Assembly: GCA_047625765.1 (NCBI GenBank)
Contig: JBLHRE010000007.1
Span: 1-27,056, forward strand
Direction: 5' to 3'
DNA from: JBLHRE01 sp047625765
GTDB lineage: Bacteria; Bacteroidota; Bacteroidia; Flavobacteriales; JBLHRE01
DNA: 27,056 bases
Under the pieces are notes generated by a model that had not been told where the DNA came from, made no database searches, and saw nothing but the letters and a program-made list of their open reading frames with translations. Position numbers and translations under genes: made by a program. This document shows, one piece after another, positions 16,097 through 23,676 of the stretch. Positions within the stretch are counted from its first letter, which is position 1. Each line of letters opens with the position of its first letter.

Positions 16097-16344
16097 AATT
16101 CAAAGCAGAAATTGACGTTATGCCTTTAAAGGCTCTTTTAGACCCACAAGGAAAAGCAGTTACCAACAGCATGGGCAATATTGGCCTTTCTGAAATTGGT
16201 AATGTGCGAATTGGAAAACACATTAGCCTTGAGGTTGAAGCTTCTAACGAAGACGAAGCCAAATCAAAGGTAAATGAGGCTTGCACAAAATTACTAGCGA
16301 ACCAAATTATGGAAAGCTTTGAATTTAGCATAGTTGCTATTTAA
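16093..16344 (+). CDS. purS: Phosphoribosylformylglycinamidine synthase subunit PurS
   Basis: 83 residues, the normal PurS size. PurS bridges PurQ and PurL in the multi-subunit FGAM synthase of purine synthesis. The motifs are clear: IDVMPLKALLDPQGKAVTNSM at the start, the GLSEIGNVRIGKHISLEVEA core and a C-terminal ANQIMESFEFSI (usually NPVIE in other groups). It is unusual to find purS away from purQ and purL: here it overlaps the phosphatidyltransferase gene by four bases, which suggests translational coupling of unrelated pathways, and a terminator follows directly. Confidence 0.92.
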   Translation: MKFKAEIDVMPLKALLDPQGKAVTNSMGNIGLSEIGNVRIGKHISLEVEASNEDEAKSKVNEACTKLLANQIMESFEFSIVAI

Positions 16345-16360
16345 TTCTCATAGAATTCAT

Positions 16361-16392
16361 AAAAAAAGCCTAGCAAACGCTAGGCTTTTTTT
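16361..16392. terminator. Bidirectional intrinsic terminator after purS
   Basis: AAAAAAAGCCTAGC at 16361-16374 pairs with GCTAGGCTTTTTTT at 16379-16392 around an AAAC loop. The stem is flanked by A and T runs on both strands, so it can stop purS transcription and that of the convergent gene ending at 16429. Confidence 0.9.
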
Positions 16393-16428
16393 TATGAATA
16401 TCATTTTCGTTTTACACTTTATAACTCC

Positions 16429-18504
16429 CTAATGCTGAACCATTAGCTTCTGCATTATTCCGTTTTGTGTTTGAACAAAATACATTCCATCGGACCATTG
16501 ACTTACATCTAAAATAGTGTTTGACTCTCCTTTACCTAAGTCAACCGAATAAACAATCTGACCTAAGGAGTTTAACACTTGCAAAACACTTAATTGTTCT
16601 ATGTTCTCAAATTCTATTTCTACCCTTGATGAAGATGGGTTTGGGAATACTATTATGGCCGATGTGATGTTCTCCTCTATAGAAACTTCACTTACCAGAA
16701 CTTCAGAACATTTAGTATCCGTTCCACATAATTCTGTTATTGTTAAGCACACATTATACAAGTCATTTGCTACATATTCGTGTGTCGGATTTTCTACTGT
16801 TGAAGTTGTTCCATCACCAAAATCCCAAAGATATGTCGCTTCATCAGAAACAACAGATGTGTTATTTAGCGCCAGCTCTGTCCCCGTCAACTGATAATCA
16901 AATGCTGCTACAGGTTCTGCACAAGCCGGTCCAAAATTTGCCTGCAATACATAAACCGAAAGAAATCCAAAATCTTCGTTATGGTACCACAAGCCGTCAA
17001 AAAATACATGCGTAACTTCTGGGATATACATTTCACTATTAATAGTTAATTCGGCTCTTGTATTTACAGCCTCTTCTAAAGCTAGCACAAATGTACCTTC
17101 TGCCAGGTTTAGTGGACCTCCTTGCAATCCCACTGTTCTAAACCCTTCCAAATCGCTTGTCTCTACCAACCAATCAGATTGGCCCAACAATAAACCAGGC
17201 AAACCATCCTCTAAGGTATAAACCAATACCCTAAGAGAATCCCCTAAAACAGGACTCAACCTATGAAAAGAAACTGAACTCAACACATCACTTTCCAGCA
17301 ATTGGTATTCTTGTCCTAAAACCCCTATCGCATCTAAACCTATTGACAAACTTCCATCAAAAGCACCATTATCTCTTGCGTACACCGAATCGGATACAGA
17401 GAAATCTCTAGAATAGGTTGTTTGCTGATCCTTTTTCACAATTCCAGCATCAACCTGAGCCGTTAGAGTAAAATCATCAATTACATCTGGCAAGTATGAT
17501 CCCGTTACAGGAATTAGCTCTGTAACGGCAGCCTGTATTACTGATAAGCCTCCGGCAGCAATAAAGACTTGGCCAGAAGCTACTCCCGTTATTACTACTT
17601 CCACCTCAACGTCAGTCACTGGAATTAAGGCGTTATTCTGAATCTCTGCTACAAAATCTCCAATTGCCTTAACATGATTTATTGGTGACACACCATATTC
17701 CAAATTGCTTTCAACAGTCAGTAAATCAAGGTCCAAATCCAATGCTTTTCTAACGGTAATATCATCTATATACAACAGATTATCATCATCCGAATCGTGC
17801 ACAAAAGCCACTCTAACATTCTGACCCACATAAGCATCTAAGGTGAAAGACCAAGGTTGCAACAAACCGTTATAACCTATATATGATGTGTGTTTTATGC
17901 CATCAGAAAATAGAATTCCCGCTCCTGTTAAATCCTCGGCAAACACCGCTATAGTGTCTGTAAAGGAAACCAATTGGCTGTCTGTTACAGATATTAACAC
18001 CTTATACCCATCCATATATGCTGGGCCTTCAATAGGTGCTGATTTCCACACCAATTCGTAACCAACATCACAAACGTTAATTGCAGGCGTAATTAACCAA
18101 TTATTGGCTTGTCCAGATGGACTGAACCAAGAAGAAGAGGAAGCGGCAAAATTTGAGTCTCCCTCAATAGTTTCATTGGTGCTTGATACATACCAGTCAC
18201 CTGATCTATCATTGGCATCGGTATTGGCATCTACATCTATGTTAATAAAATCATAGGGTATATTTTTCGAATCCTCAAAGCCTTCAAAAAATAACACGTC
18301 ATCACATGTTGATGATTTTAGAGAGTGCTGCCTAAAACTATGTTTCTTTTCATGGTTTTGTACTCCTTTAATATCATTAGTCCTATACTCTAATCCCGAA
18401 ATAAATTTCCCGTTTTGGGATATTCGTACTTCATTCTGGGATTCCACCGACATGCTAGAAATAATTAAGGACCCCGTCATCACCCATACCTTTAGCGCTT
18501 TCAT
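16429..18504 (-). CDS. Secreted T9SS protein with adhesin-type jelly-roll and PKD domains
   Basis: 691 residues. The signal peptide is about 1-23 (VWVMTGSLIISSMSVESQ). Residues 68-252 form a jelly-roll module of the 'choice-of-anchor J / cleaved adhesin' type: it opens with FFEGFED, has ANNWLITPAI in the middle and ends NLLYIDDITV, the same ending as in the giant adhesin's modules. Residues 253-370 look like a beta-sandwich with repeated VxVxITGV patterns; 371-525 is of unknown type. A PKD domain follows at 530-605 (YLWDFGDGTTST, the classic core), then a T9SS type A sorting domain at 615-691 (IIVFPNPSSSRVEIEF, SDGMYFVQTQ). The role is probably at the surface or extracellular; a protease or adhesin function cannot be told, since no catalytic motif is seen. 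Confidence 0.88.
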   Translation of the reverse strand: MKALKVWVMTGSLIISSMSVESQNEVRISQNGKFISGLEYRTNDIKGVQNHEKKHSFRQHSLKSSTCDDVLFFEGFEDSKNIPYDFINIDVDANTDANDRSGDWYVSSTNETIEGDSNFAASSSSWFSPSGQANNWLITPAINVCDVGYELVWKSAPIEGPAYMDGYKVLISVTDSQLVSFTDTIAVFAEDLTGAGILFSDGIKHTSYIGYNGLLQPWSFTLDAYVGQNVRVAFVHDSDDDNLLYIDDITVRKALDLDLDLLTVESNLEYGVSPINHVKAIGDFVAEIQNNALIPVTDVEVEVVITGVASGQVFIAAGGLSVIQAAVTELIPVTGSYLPDVIDDFTLTAQVDAGIVKKDQQTTYSRDFSVSDSVYARDNGAFDGSLSIGLDAIGVLGQEYQLLESDVLSSVSFHRLSPVLGDSLRVLVYTLEDGLPGLLLGQSDWLVETSDLEGFRTVGLQGGPLNLAEGTFVLALEEAVNTRAELTINSEMYIPEVTHVFFDGLWYHNEDFGFLSVYVLQANFGPACAEPVAAFDYQLTGTELALNNTSVVSDEATYLWDFGDGTTSTVENPTHEYVANDLYNVCLTITELCGTDTKCSEVLVSEVSIEENITSAIIVFPNPSSSRVEIEFENIEQLSVLQVLNSLGQIVYSVDLGKGESNTILDVSQWSDGMYFVQTQNGIMQKLMVQH

Positions 18505-18547
18505 AGTATTGCTTTTTAAAATTAATATAATATCAAATCAAAAAATG

Positions 18548-18555
18548 CAAAACTC
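18548..18555 (-). promoter_or_regulatory. Possible -7 box for the gene starting at 18504
   Basis: The minus strand reads GAGTTTTG followed by CA, one mismatch from TAnnTTTG. It is divergent from the box at 18568-18575; no other signal is seen in the 88-base gap. Confidence 0.3.
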
Positions 18556-18567
18556 ATTCCGTTTAGG

Positions 18568-18575
18568 TATCTTCG
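18568..18575 (+). promoter_or_regulatory. Possible -7 box for the small coiled-coil gene
   Basis: TATCTTCG, one mismatch from TAnnTTTG, 17 bases before the ATG at 18593. Confidence 0.33.
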
Positions 18576-18592
18576 AAGGAAGCTAAATAGCT

Positions 18593-18958
18593 ATGAAAGT
18601 ATTTATAATTATCGCATTCGGTTTTATCACGTTCAATGGAATCGCTCAAAATGATGCTCCAACGGTTAGTAATAAACCCGCCCGTATTTCTCAATTAAAC
18701 GAACAGCTATCAACCCAAAACAAAGAATTGGGTCGATTAAAAAGCCAGATGAAAAGTGAAAAGGAAATTATCGAAAAATTAAAATCACAGATAAAAGCCT
18801 TAGAAGAAGATTATAACGCAAAAAAGGGAACCTATAAGGCATTTGATGGAAAAGCCAACACTTTAAAGAAGAGCATAAGCTCTATCAAAAAAGAATTAAA
18901 AGAATTAGAAAAGGCAATTAAGGAAGAAGAAAAGCGAAGCAAAAAAGCGCAAGAATAA
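18593..18958 (+). CDS. Small exported coiled-coil protein
   Basis: 121 residues. The signal peptide is about 1-19 (KVFIIIAFGFITFNGIAQ, cut before NDAP). Residues 30-120 are one long charged helix with heptad leucines and isoleucines (LNEQLSTQNKELGRLKSQMK, and KKSISSIKKELKELEKAIKE near the end), so it should form a periplasmic coiled coil. The protein is lysine- and glutamate-rich, basic overall and has no lipobox. I do not recognise a named family. The gene ends one base before the lptB stop on the opposite strand, with no terminator between them. Confidence 0.75.
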   Translation: MKVFIIIAFGFITFNGIAQNDAPTVSNKPARISQLNEQLSTQNKELGRLKSQMKSEKEIIEKLKSQIKALEEDYNAKKGTYKAFDGKANTLKKSISSIKKELKELEKAIKEEEKRSKKAQE

Positions 18959-18959
18959 T

Positions 18960-19685
18960 TTATTTTCGGAGTTCAAATTTAGTACCCAAATAAACTTTTC
19001 TTACCATTTCGTCTGATGCCAATTCTTCAGCAGTTCCAGACTTTAAAATATTCCCTTCAAACAAAAGGTAGGTTCTGTCTGTAATAGACAAGGTTTCTTG
19101 AACATTGTGGTCGGTTATAAGAATACCGATATTCTTTTCTTTTAGTTTGGAAACAATCTCTTGAATATCCTCCACAGCAATGGGATCAACTCCTGCAAAG
19201 GGTTCGTCTAGTAAAATAAATTTAGGGTTTGCCGCAAGACATCTTGCTATTTCGGTTCTTCTTCTTTCTCCTCCAGATAATAAATCTCCTCTGCTTGTTC
19301 TTATATGTTGTAATCCAAATTCATTCAGCAGGCTTTCTAATTTAGCACTTTGCTCCTCTTTAGAAAGGTCCATCATTTCTAAAACAGCCTTGATATTATC
19401 TTCTACGCTAAGCTTTCTAAAAACCGAAGCTTCTTGTGCTAGATAACCAATACCTCGCTTGGCACGTTGGTACATTGGCAACTCGGTAATTCGCTCATCT
19501 TCTAGATAAACCTCTCCTTCGTTAGGGCGAATTAAACCTACCATCATGTAAAAAGACGTGGTTTTACCAGCGCCATTTGGCCCCAGTAGCCCTACAATCT
19601 CACCTTGATTTACCTCAACAGAAACGCCCTTTACAACCTTTCTGTTTTTGTATGATTTGACAATATTTTCGGCTCGTAATTTCAT
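18960..19685 (-). CDS. lptB: LPS export ABC transporter ATP-binding protein LptB
   Basis: 241 residues. LptB is the cytoplasmic ATPase that drives LptFG to extract lipopolysaccharide from the inner membrane and push it along the Lpt bridge. Motifs: Walker A GPNGAGKT (35-42), Q-loop YLAQEASVFRKLSV (LptB-typical), signature LSGGERRRTEIARCL (from 136), Walker B FILLDEP (156-162) with FAGVDPIAV, and H-loop ITDHNVQET (H193). FAGVDPIAVEDIQ separates it from branched-chain amino acid LivF proteins. Its ATG directly follows the stop codon of the AhpD-like gene (no gap), so it is the last gene of the tatC operon. No LptA, LptC, LptF or LptG gene is present in the window. Confidence 0.95.
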   Translation of the reverse strand: MKLRAENIVKSYKNRKVVKGVSVEVNQGEIVGLLGPNGAGKTTSFYMMVGLIRPNEGEVYLEDERITELPMYQRAKRGIGYLAQEASVFRKLSVEDNIKAVLEMMDLSKEEQSAKLESLLNEFGLQHIRTSRGDLLSGGERRRTEIARCLAANPKFILLDEPFAGVDPIAVEDIQEIVSKLKEKNIGILITDHNVQETLSITDRTYLLFEGNILKSGTAEELASDEMVRKVYLGTKFELRK

Positions 19686-20033
19686 TTAAGCTTCACTTTC
19701 TAATTGATCCCAATATTCCACCGCTCTTCTTAAGTGTGGAATAACAATAGTACCTCCAACTAAGGTTGCAATGGAAAGTGTTTCCATTAATTCTGCTTTT
19801 TTAACTCTGGCATTAAAACATTGACCCAAATGATACTTAATACAATCATCGCATCTAAGAACCATAGATGAGACCAAGCCCAACAACTCTTTTGTTTTGT
19901 TGGGTAAGGCACCATCCATAAAGGCATTTGTATCTAAATTAAAGATACGTTTCAACACTTTATTATCGCCTTCCAATAAGCGAAAATTCATTTTTTCGCG
20001 ATACTCGTTGAATTCGCTAACCAACTCACCCAT
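19686..20033 (-). CDS. Carboxymuconolactone decarboxylase / AhpD-like CxxC protein
   Basis: 115 residues, all-helical AhpD-like fold. The likely active site is E49 (KTKELLGLV), C61-x-x-C64 (RCDDCIKYHL) and H68. The spacing of 12, 3 and 4 residues is the same as in mycobacterial AhpD (Glu118, Cys130, Cys133, His137), so it is probably a thiol-disulfide peroxidase or reductase rather than a true decarboxylase. The second half (LMETLSIATLVGGTIVIPHLRRAVEYW) is typical for the family. It overlaps tatC by eight bases and touches lptB, so the three genes are surely co-transcribed. The physiological partner is unknown. Confidence 0.88.
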   Translation of the reverse strand: MGELVSEFNEYREKMNFRLLEGDNKVLKRIFNLDTNAFMDGALPNKTKELLGLVSSMVLRCDDCIKYHLGQCFNARVKKAELMETLSIATLVGGTIVIPHLRRAVEYWDQLESEA

Positions 20034-20856
20034 TAATTTTCTGTTCTTTTTTTACAACTCGCGCTGCAATTTTAATACTTATTTCATACAACACTATTAA
20101 TGGTAATGTCACCATTAATTGACTAGAGATATCTGGTGGTGTAATAATAGCTGAAATAATTAAGGTAGCAACAAAAGCGTGCTTGCGGTACGTACGCATA
20201 CTGTCTGGGCTAAGAATTCCGATTTTAGCTAAAAAGTAAACCAATATTGGCAGTTCAAAAATCAATCCTCCTGCTAGTACAATTGTTGTTACGGTGGATA
20301 TATAAGAGTTTAAGCCTATTTGGTTTGGCACTGCTTCTGACACCTGATAAGATCCTAGAAAATGAACTGACAATGGTGCAATTAAAAAATACCCAAAACT
20401 AACGCCTATCAAAAATAACATCGAAGCAAAAAACACGACTCCTTTGGCATATTTCTTTTCCGAAACCTGAAGAGCTGGCTGGATAAAACGCCAAAACTCC
20501 CAAAGTAAATAGGGAAATGCTACTATAAGTCCGGCTACAAAGGCTACCCATAAATGGGTAGTAAACTGACCCGCCATACTAATATTCATTAAATGAAATG
20601 GCATATCATCTATACATAAGGCATCGCTCATCCCCAAAAACTGAGAAATTTGACACATTAATCTATAAGAAATGAAATCTGCTTTTTGAGGCCCAAGAAT
20701 AATTGTGTCGAAGACTAATTCCTTAGCAACGAAGGCTCCCACGGCAAAAATAAGGATGGCAGCAACAGATCGAACCAAATGCCAACGCAATACCTCTAAA
20801 TGATCCAAAAAAGACATTTCACCTTGAGTTCTTTTTGTATCTTCGGTCTTAGGCAT
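20026..20856 (-). CDS. tatC: Twin-arginine translocase subunit TatC
   Basis: 276 residues. TatC is the receptor of the Tat system, binding twin-arginine signal peptides of folded proteins at the inner membrane. MSFLDHLEVLRWHLVRS near the start is the conserved N-terminal motif (FLxHLxELRxR, with V and W variants). Six membrane segments follow, with VAFPYLLWEFWRFIQPAL and the F-x-x-E-L-P segment (GLIFELPILVYFLAKIGI) all present, and AIITPPDISSQLM late. The 60-residue first periplasmic loop, with cysteines in LMCQISQF and ALCIDD, is long, as in other Bacteroidota. It is the first gene of the tatC / AhpD-like / lptB operon. No tatA is in the window. Confidence 0.96.
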   Translation of the reverse strand: MPKTEDTKRTQGEMSFLDHLEVLRWHLVRSVAAILIFAVGAFVAKELVFDTIILGPQKADFISYRLMCQISQFLGMSDALCIDDMPFHLMNISMAGQFTTHLWVAFVAGLIVAFPYLLWEFWRFIQPALQVSEKKYAKGVVFFASMLFLIGVSFGYFLIAPLSVHFLGSYQVSEAVPNQIGLNSYISTVTTIVLAGGLIFELPILVYFLAKIGILSPDSMRTYRKHAFVATLIISAIITPPDISSQLMVTLPLIVLYEISIKIAARVVKKEQKING

Positions 20857-20988
20857 ATTTAAGGGTCATTTAATAATTGTGACGTCCGAGCATGAACTCT
20901 AGTCGCTTGATAATACTATCCGCGATTTCATTTTTTACTTTCGGACAAATCACTGACCTTTCAAAAAGTTAACTGCGGAATCTAGCCG

Positions 20989-20996
20989 CAAAACTA
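20989..20996 (-). promoter_or_regulatory. -7 promoter box of the tatC operon
   Basis: The minus strand reads TAGTTTTG followed by CGGC, an exact TAnnTTTG match. It would give a leader of about 125 bases before tatC, longer than at the other genes here. The leader starts with a small GCGGC/GCCGC-like stem (about 20973-20989) and contains a short open frame (20870-20953). Confidence 0.45.
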
Positions 20997-21026
20997 TTCA
21001 ATTTTAGTTTAGGAAACACGACACGA

Positions 21027-23210
21027 ATGAGCGTATCGAATATTGATTTATCTGCAGAACTGAAACGCTTTTTTGGCTTCAGTCAATTCAAAGGAAATCA
21101 GAAGGCAATTATCACCAATTTATTAGCAGGTAATGACACTTTTGTCATCAAACCAACTGGAGGTGGTAAGTCTCTTTGTTTCCAATTACCGGCATTAATA
21201 TCTGAAGGAACTGCTATTGTAGTTTCTCCGCTTATTGCGCTGATGAAAAACCAGGTGGATGCCATAAGAGGTTTTGCCACAGAAAATAGCATTGCCCACG
21301 TTTTAAACTCCTCTTTAACTAAAAAAGAGGCACTTCAAGTAAAGGAGGACGTTAAGAATGGTAAAACAAAGTTGCTATATGTTGCGCCAGAATCACTTAC
21401 TAAACCAGAGAATGTTGAGTTTTTACAATCTGTAAAAATTTCATTTTACGCGATCGATGAAGCGCATTGTATTTCGGAATGGGGACATGATTTTAGGCCA
21501 GAATACAGAAACCTAAAGGCACTTATTGGTAAAATTGGCAAAGAGGCTATTATTGCCCTAACGGCTACTGCAACCCCAAAGGTTAGAGAAGACATCCAAA
21601 AGAATCTTGGTATGGACGGGGCCATTAATTATGTATCTTCGTTTAACCGCGATAATTTATACTACGAAGTTAGACCCAAACAAAATGTTTTACGAGAGAT
21701 TATTCGCTTTGTAAAAGAAAGAACAGGTCAGTGTGGGATTGTCTACTGTTTAAGTAGAAAGAAAGTAGAAGAACTTGCCCAAACTCTACAGGTAAACGGA
21801 ATTAAAGCCTTGCCTTATCATGCTGGATTGGATGCTGGAAGTAGAAGCAGACATCAAGACGCTTTCTTAATGCAAGATACCGATGTAATTGTTGCAACCA
21901 TTGCATTTGGAATGGGGATCGACAAACCAGACGTACGTTTTGTAATCCACCACGATATTCCTAAAAGTTTAGAAAGCTATTATCAAGAAACCGGTAGAGC
22001 TGGTAGAGATGGTGGCGAAGGACATTGCTTGGCCTTTTACAGCTATAAGGACATCGAAAAGCTTGAGAAGTTTATGCAAGGTAAACCTGTTGCCGAACAA
22101 GAAGTTGGCCGCAATTTACTCTACGAAACTGTTTCTTATGCCGAAACATCTATATGTAGAAGGAAATTCTTGCTCTATTATTTTGGAGAAGAATTTTCGG
22201 AAGTGGGATGTAACAAGATGTGTGACAATTGCTATCATCCTAGAAAAAAGGTCGAGGGTAAGGATCAGGTTAAATTATTCCTACAATGTGTTGTAGAGAC
22301 AGGCGAAAGACTAAAATCTAGAGAACTCGTACAAACCTTAATTGGCAACAAAACACCTTTAGTAGAAGACCACAAAGGTCACGAATTGCCAATTTTCGGC
22401 AAAGGCAAACCCCATACCGATGCTTTTTGGTTTGCCGTTAGTAGGCAAATTTATGTAGAAGGCTTAGTTTCTAAAAACATCGAACAATATGGTGTTCTTA
22501 AAATATCAGAAAAAGGAAAACAATTTATAGAATCTCCTACTTCCTTTCAACTAACCGAAGATCACAATTACACGCACCTTGCAGATGACGACCCATCGCC
22601 AAGAGGTGGTGGCGGTAGTTTCGACACCAAGCTGCTACCAATGCTTAAAGATTTAACCAAGAAAGTTGGCAAACAAAAAGGAGTTCCTCCCTTTGTTGTT
22701 TTTCAGGAACCTTCGTTACAAGACATGGCGGTACAGTACCCTATTACGCTAGACGAAATGAAAAACATTGTAGGCGTTGGAGAAGGAAAAGCTAAAAAAT
22801 ATGGAAAGGCTTTTGTAGAATTAATTGCAAATTATGTTGAGGAAAACGATATCGATCGCCCTCAAGATATGGTCGTAAAGTCTATTGTCAATAAATCTGG
22901 ATTAAAGGTATACATTATCCAAAGTTCAGACAGGAAACTTCCCTTAGAGGATATTGCTGCTGCCAAAGGTTTAAGTATGAATGAATTAATTACTGAAATA
23001 GAAAACATCGTTTATTCTGGAACAAAAATCAATCTGGATTATTATCTCGATGAGCTTTTAGAGGATGAAGCTCAAGAAGAAATACATGAGTACTTTATGG
23101 AAGCTGAAACAGATAAAATTCAAGATGCCCTTGAAGAGTTTGAAGGTGATTTCAGCGAGCAAGAGTTACGCCTATTGCGTATAAAATTCATTAGCGAAAT
23201 AGCCCATTAA
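21027..23210 (+). CDS. recQ: ATP-dependent DNA helicase RecQ
   Basis: 727 residues. RecQ unwinds DNA 3' to 5' in recombination and fork repair. The order is complete: Q-motif region FGFSQFKGNQ, Walker A KPTGGGKS (42-49), DEAH (144-147) with ISEWGHDFRPEY, motif III TATATP, motif V ATIAFGMGIDKPDVR, motif VI QETGRAGRDG. A zinc site follows (C377, C395, C399, C402), then RQC winged helix (about 410-510), HRDC (about 535-607) and a further C-terminal helical/winged-helix extension (610-727) that makes it longer than E. coli RecQ (about 610). Such extended forms are usual in Bacteroidota. The stop overlaps the next ATG by one base (TAATG). It is divergent from tatC. Confidence 0.97.
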   Translation: MSVSNIDLSAELKRFFGFSQFKGNQKAIITNLLAGNDTFVIKPTGGGKSLCFQLPALISEGTAIVVSPLIALMKNQVDAIRGFATENSIAHVLNSSLTKKEALQVKEDVKNGKTKLLYVAPESLTKPENVEFLQSVKISFYAIDEAHCISEWGHDFRPEYRNLKALIGKIGKEAIIALTATATPKVREDIQKNLGMDGAINYVSSFNRDNLYYEVRPKQNVLREIIRFVKERTGQCGIVYCLSRKKVEELAQTLQVNGIKALPYHAGLDAGSRSRHQDAFLMQDTDVIVATIAFGMGIDKPDVRFVIHHDIPKSLESYYQETGRAGRDGGEGHCLAFYSYKDIEKLEKFMQGKPVAEQEVGRNLLYETVSYAETSICRRKFLLYYFGEEFSEVGCNKMCDNCYHPRKKVEGKDQVKLFLQCVVETGERLKSRELVQTLIGNKTPLVEDHKGHELPIFGKGKPHTDAFWFAVSRQIYVEGLVSKNIEQYGVLKISEKGKQFIESPTSFQLTEDHNYTHLADDDPSPRGGGGSFDTKLLPMLKDLTKKVGKQKGVPPFVVFQEPSLQDMAVQYPITLDEMKNIVGVGEGKAKKYGKAFVELIANYVEENDIDRPQDMVVKSIVNKSGLKVYIIQSSDRKLPLEDIAAAKGLSMNELITEIENIVYSGTKINLDYYLDELLEDEAQEEIHEYFMEAETDKIQDALEEFEGDFSEQELRLLRIKFISEIAH

Positions 23211-23668
23211 TGAGACTGTATTTTTATCCTTTTATAATATTAGCCACTGTATTTTTATCTAGCTGTAGTAGGTTCGACAGTAACGAACTTTATTGGATGG
23301 AGGGCTATTGGCTAGATTCTGAAAAGAATTACTACGAACAATGGAAATACGATCAGCATAAAAATCTAATAGGATTTGCTTACCAACTAGAAGATGGCGA
23401 CACCCTTTTTACCAAACAATTGGCAATTGCGCAAGTTGGCTATAGTCTTACTTACATCACCCAAGTTTCCAATCAAAACAATGGTAATGCAGTAAGCTTT
23501 GGCGCTAGAGAAGCTAATGGTAGCTCTGCATTATTTGCAAACAACCTTCACGATTTTCCGCAGCGCATACATTATAATTTGTTAGGAAAAAACAAAATCC
23601 AAACTGTAGTAAGCAGTTTGGATGGGAAAAAAGTTATCACATTCAATTTTAAGAAAATCAACAAGTAA
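23210..23668 (+). CDS. DUF6265-like lipoprotein
   Basis: 152 residues. A lipoprotein signal peptide ends at L16-S-S-C19, so the mature protein would be acylated and sit in the periplasm or outer membrane. ELYWMEGYWLDSEKNYYEQW at the start and NNLHDFPQRIHYNL at about 112-125 are the marks of the DUF6265 family (a lipocalin-like beta-barrel of unknown function, with the conserved HDFPQRI). It starts one base inside the recQ stop and ends eight bases before the metalloprotease gene, so the three genes are likely read together. The partners share no obvious pathway. Confidence 0.82.
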   Translation: MRLYFYPFIILATVFLSSCSRFDSNELYWMEGYWLDSEKNYYEQWKYDQHKNLIGFAYQLEDGDTLFTKQLAIAQVGYSLTYITQVSNQNNGNAVSFGAREANGSSALFANNLHDFPQRIHYNLLGKNKIQTVVSSLDGKKVITFNFKKINK

Positions 23669-23676
23669 TAAAACTT

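Noticed and set aside
18961..18968. TATTTTCG, similar to a -7 box, directly after the coiled-coil gene
   Set aside because: It lies in the 3' end of lptB, and no plus-strand gene follows it.
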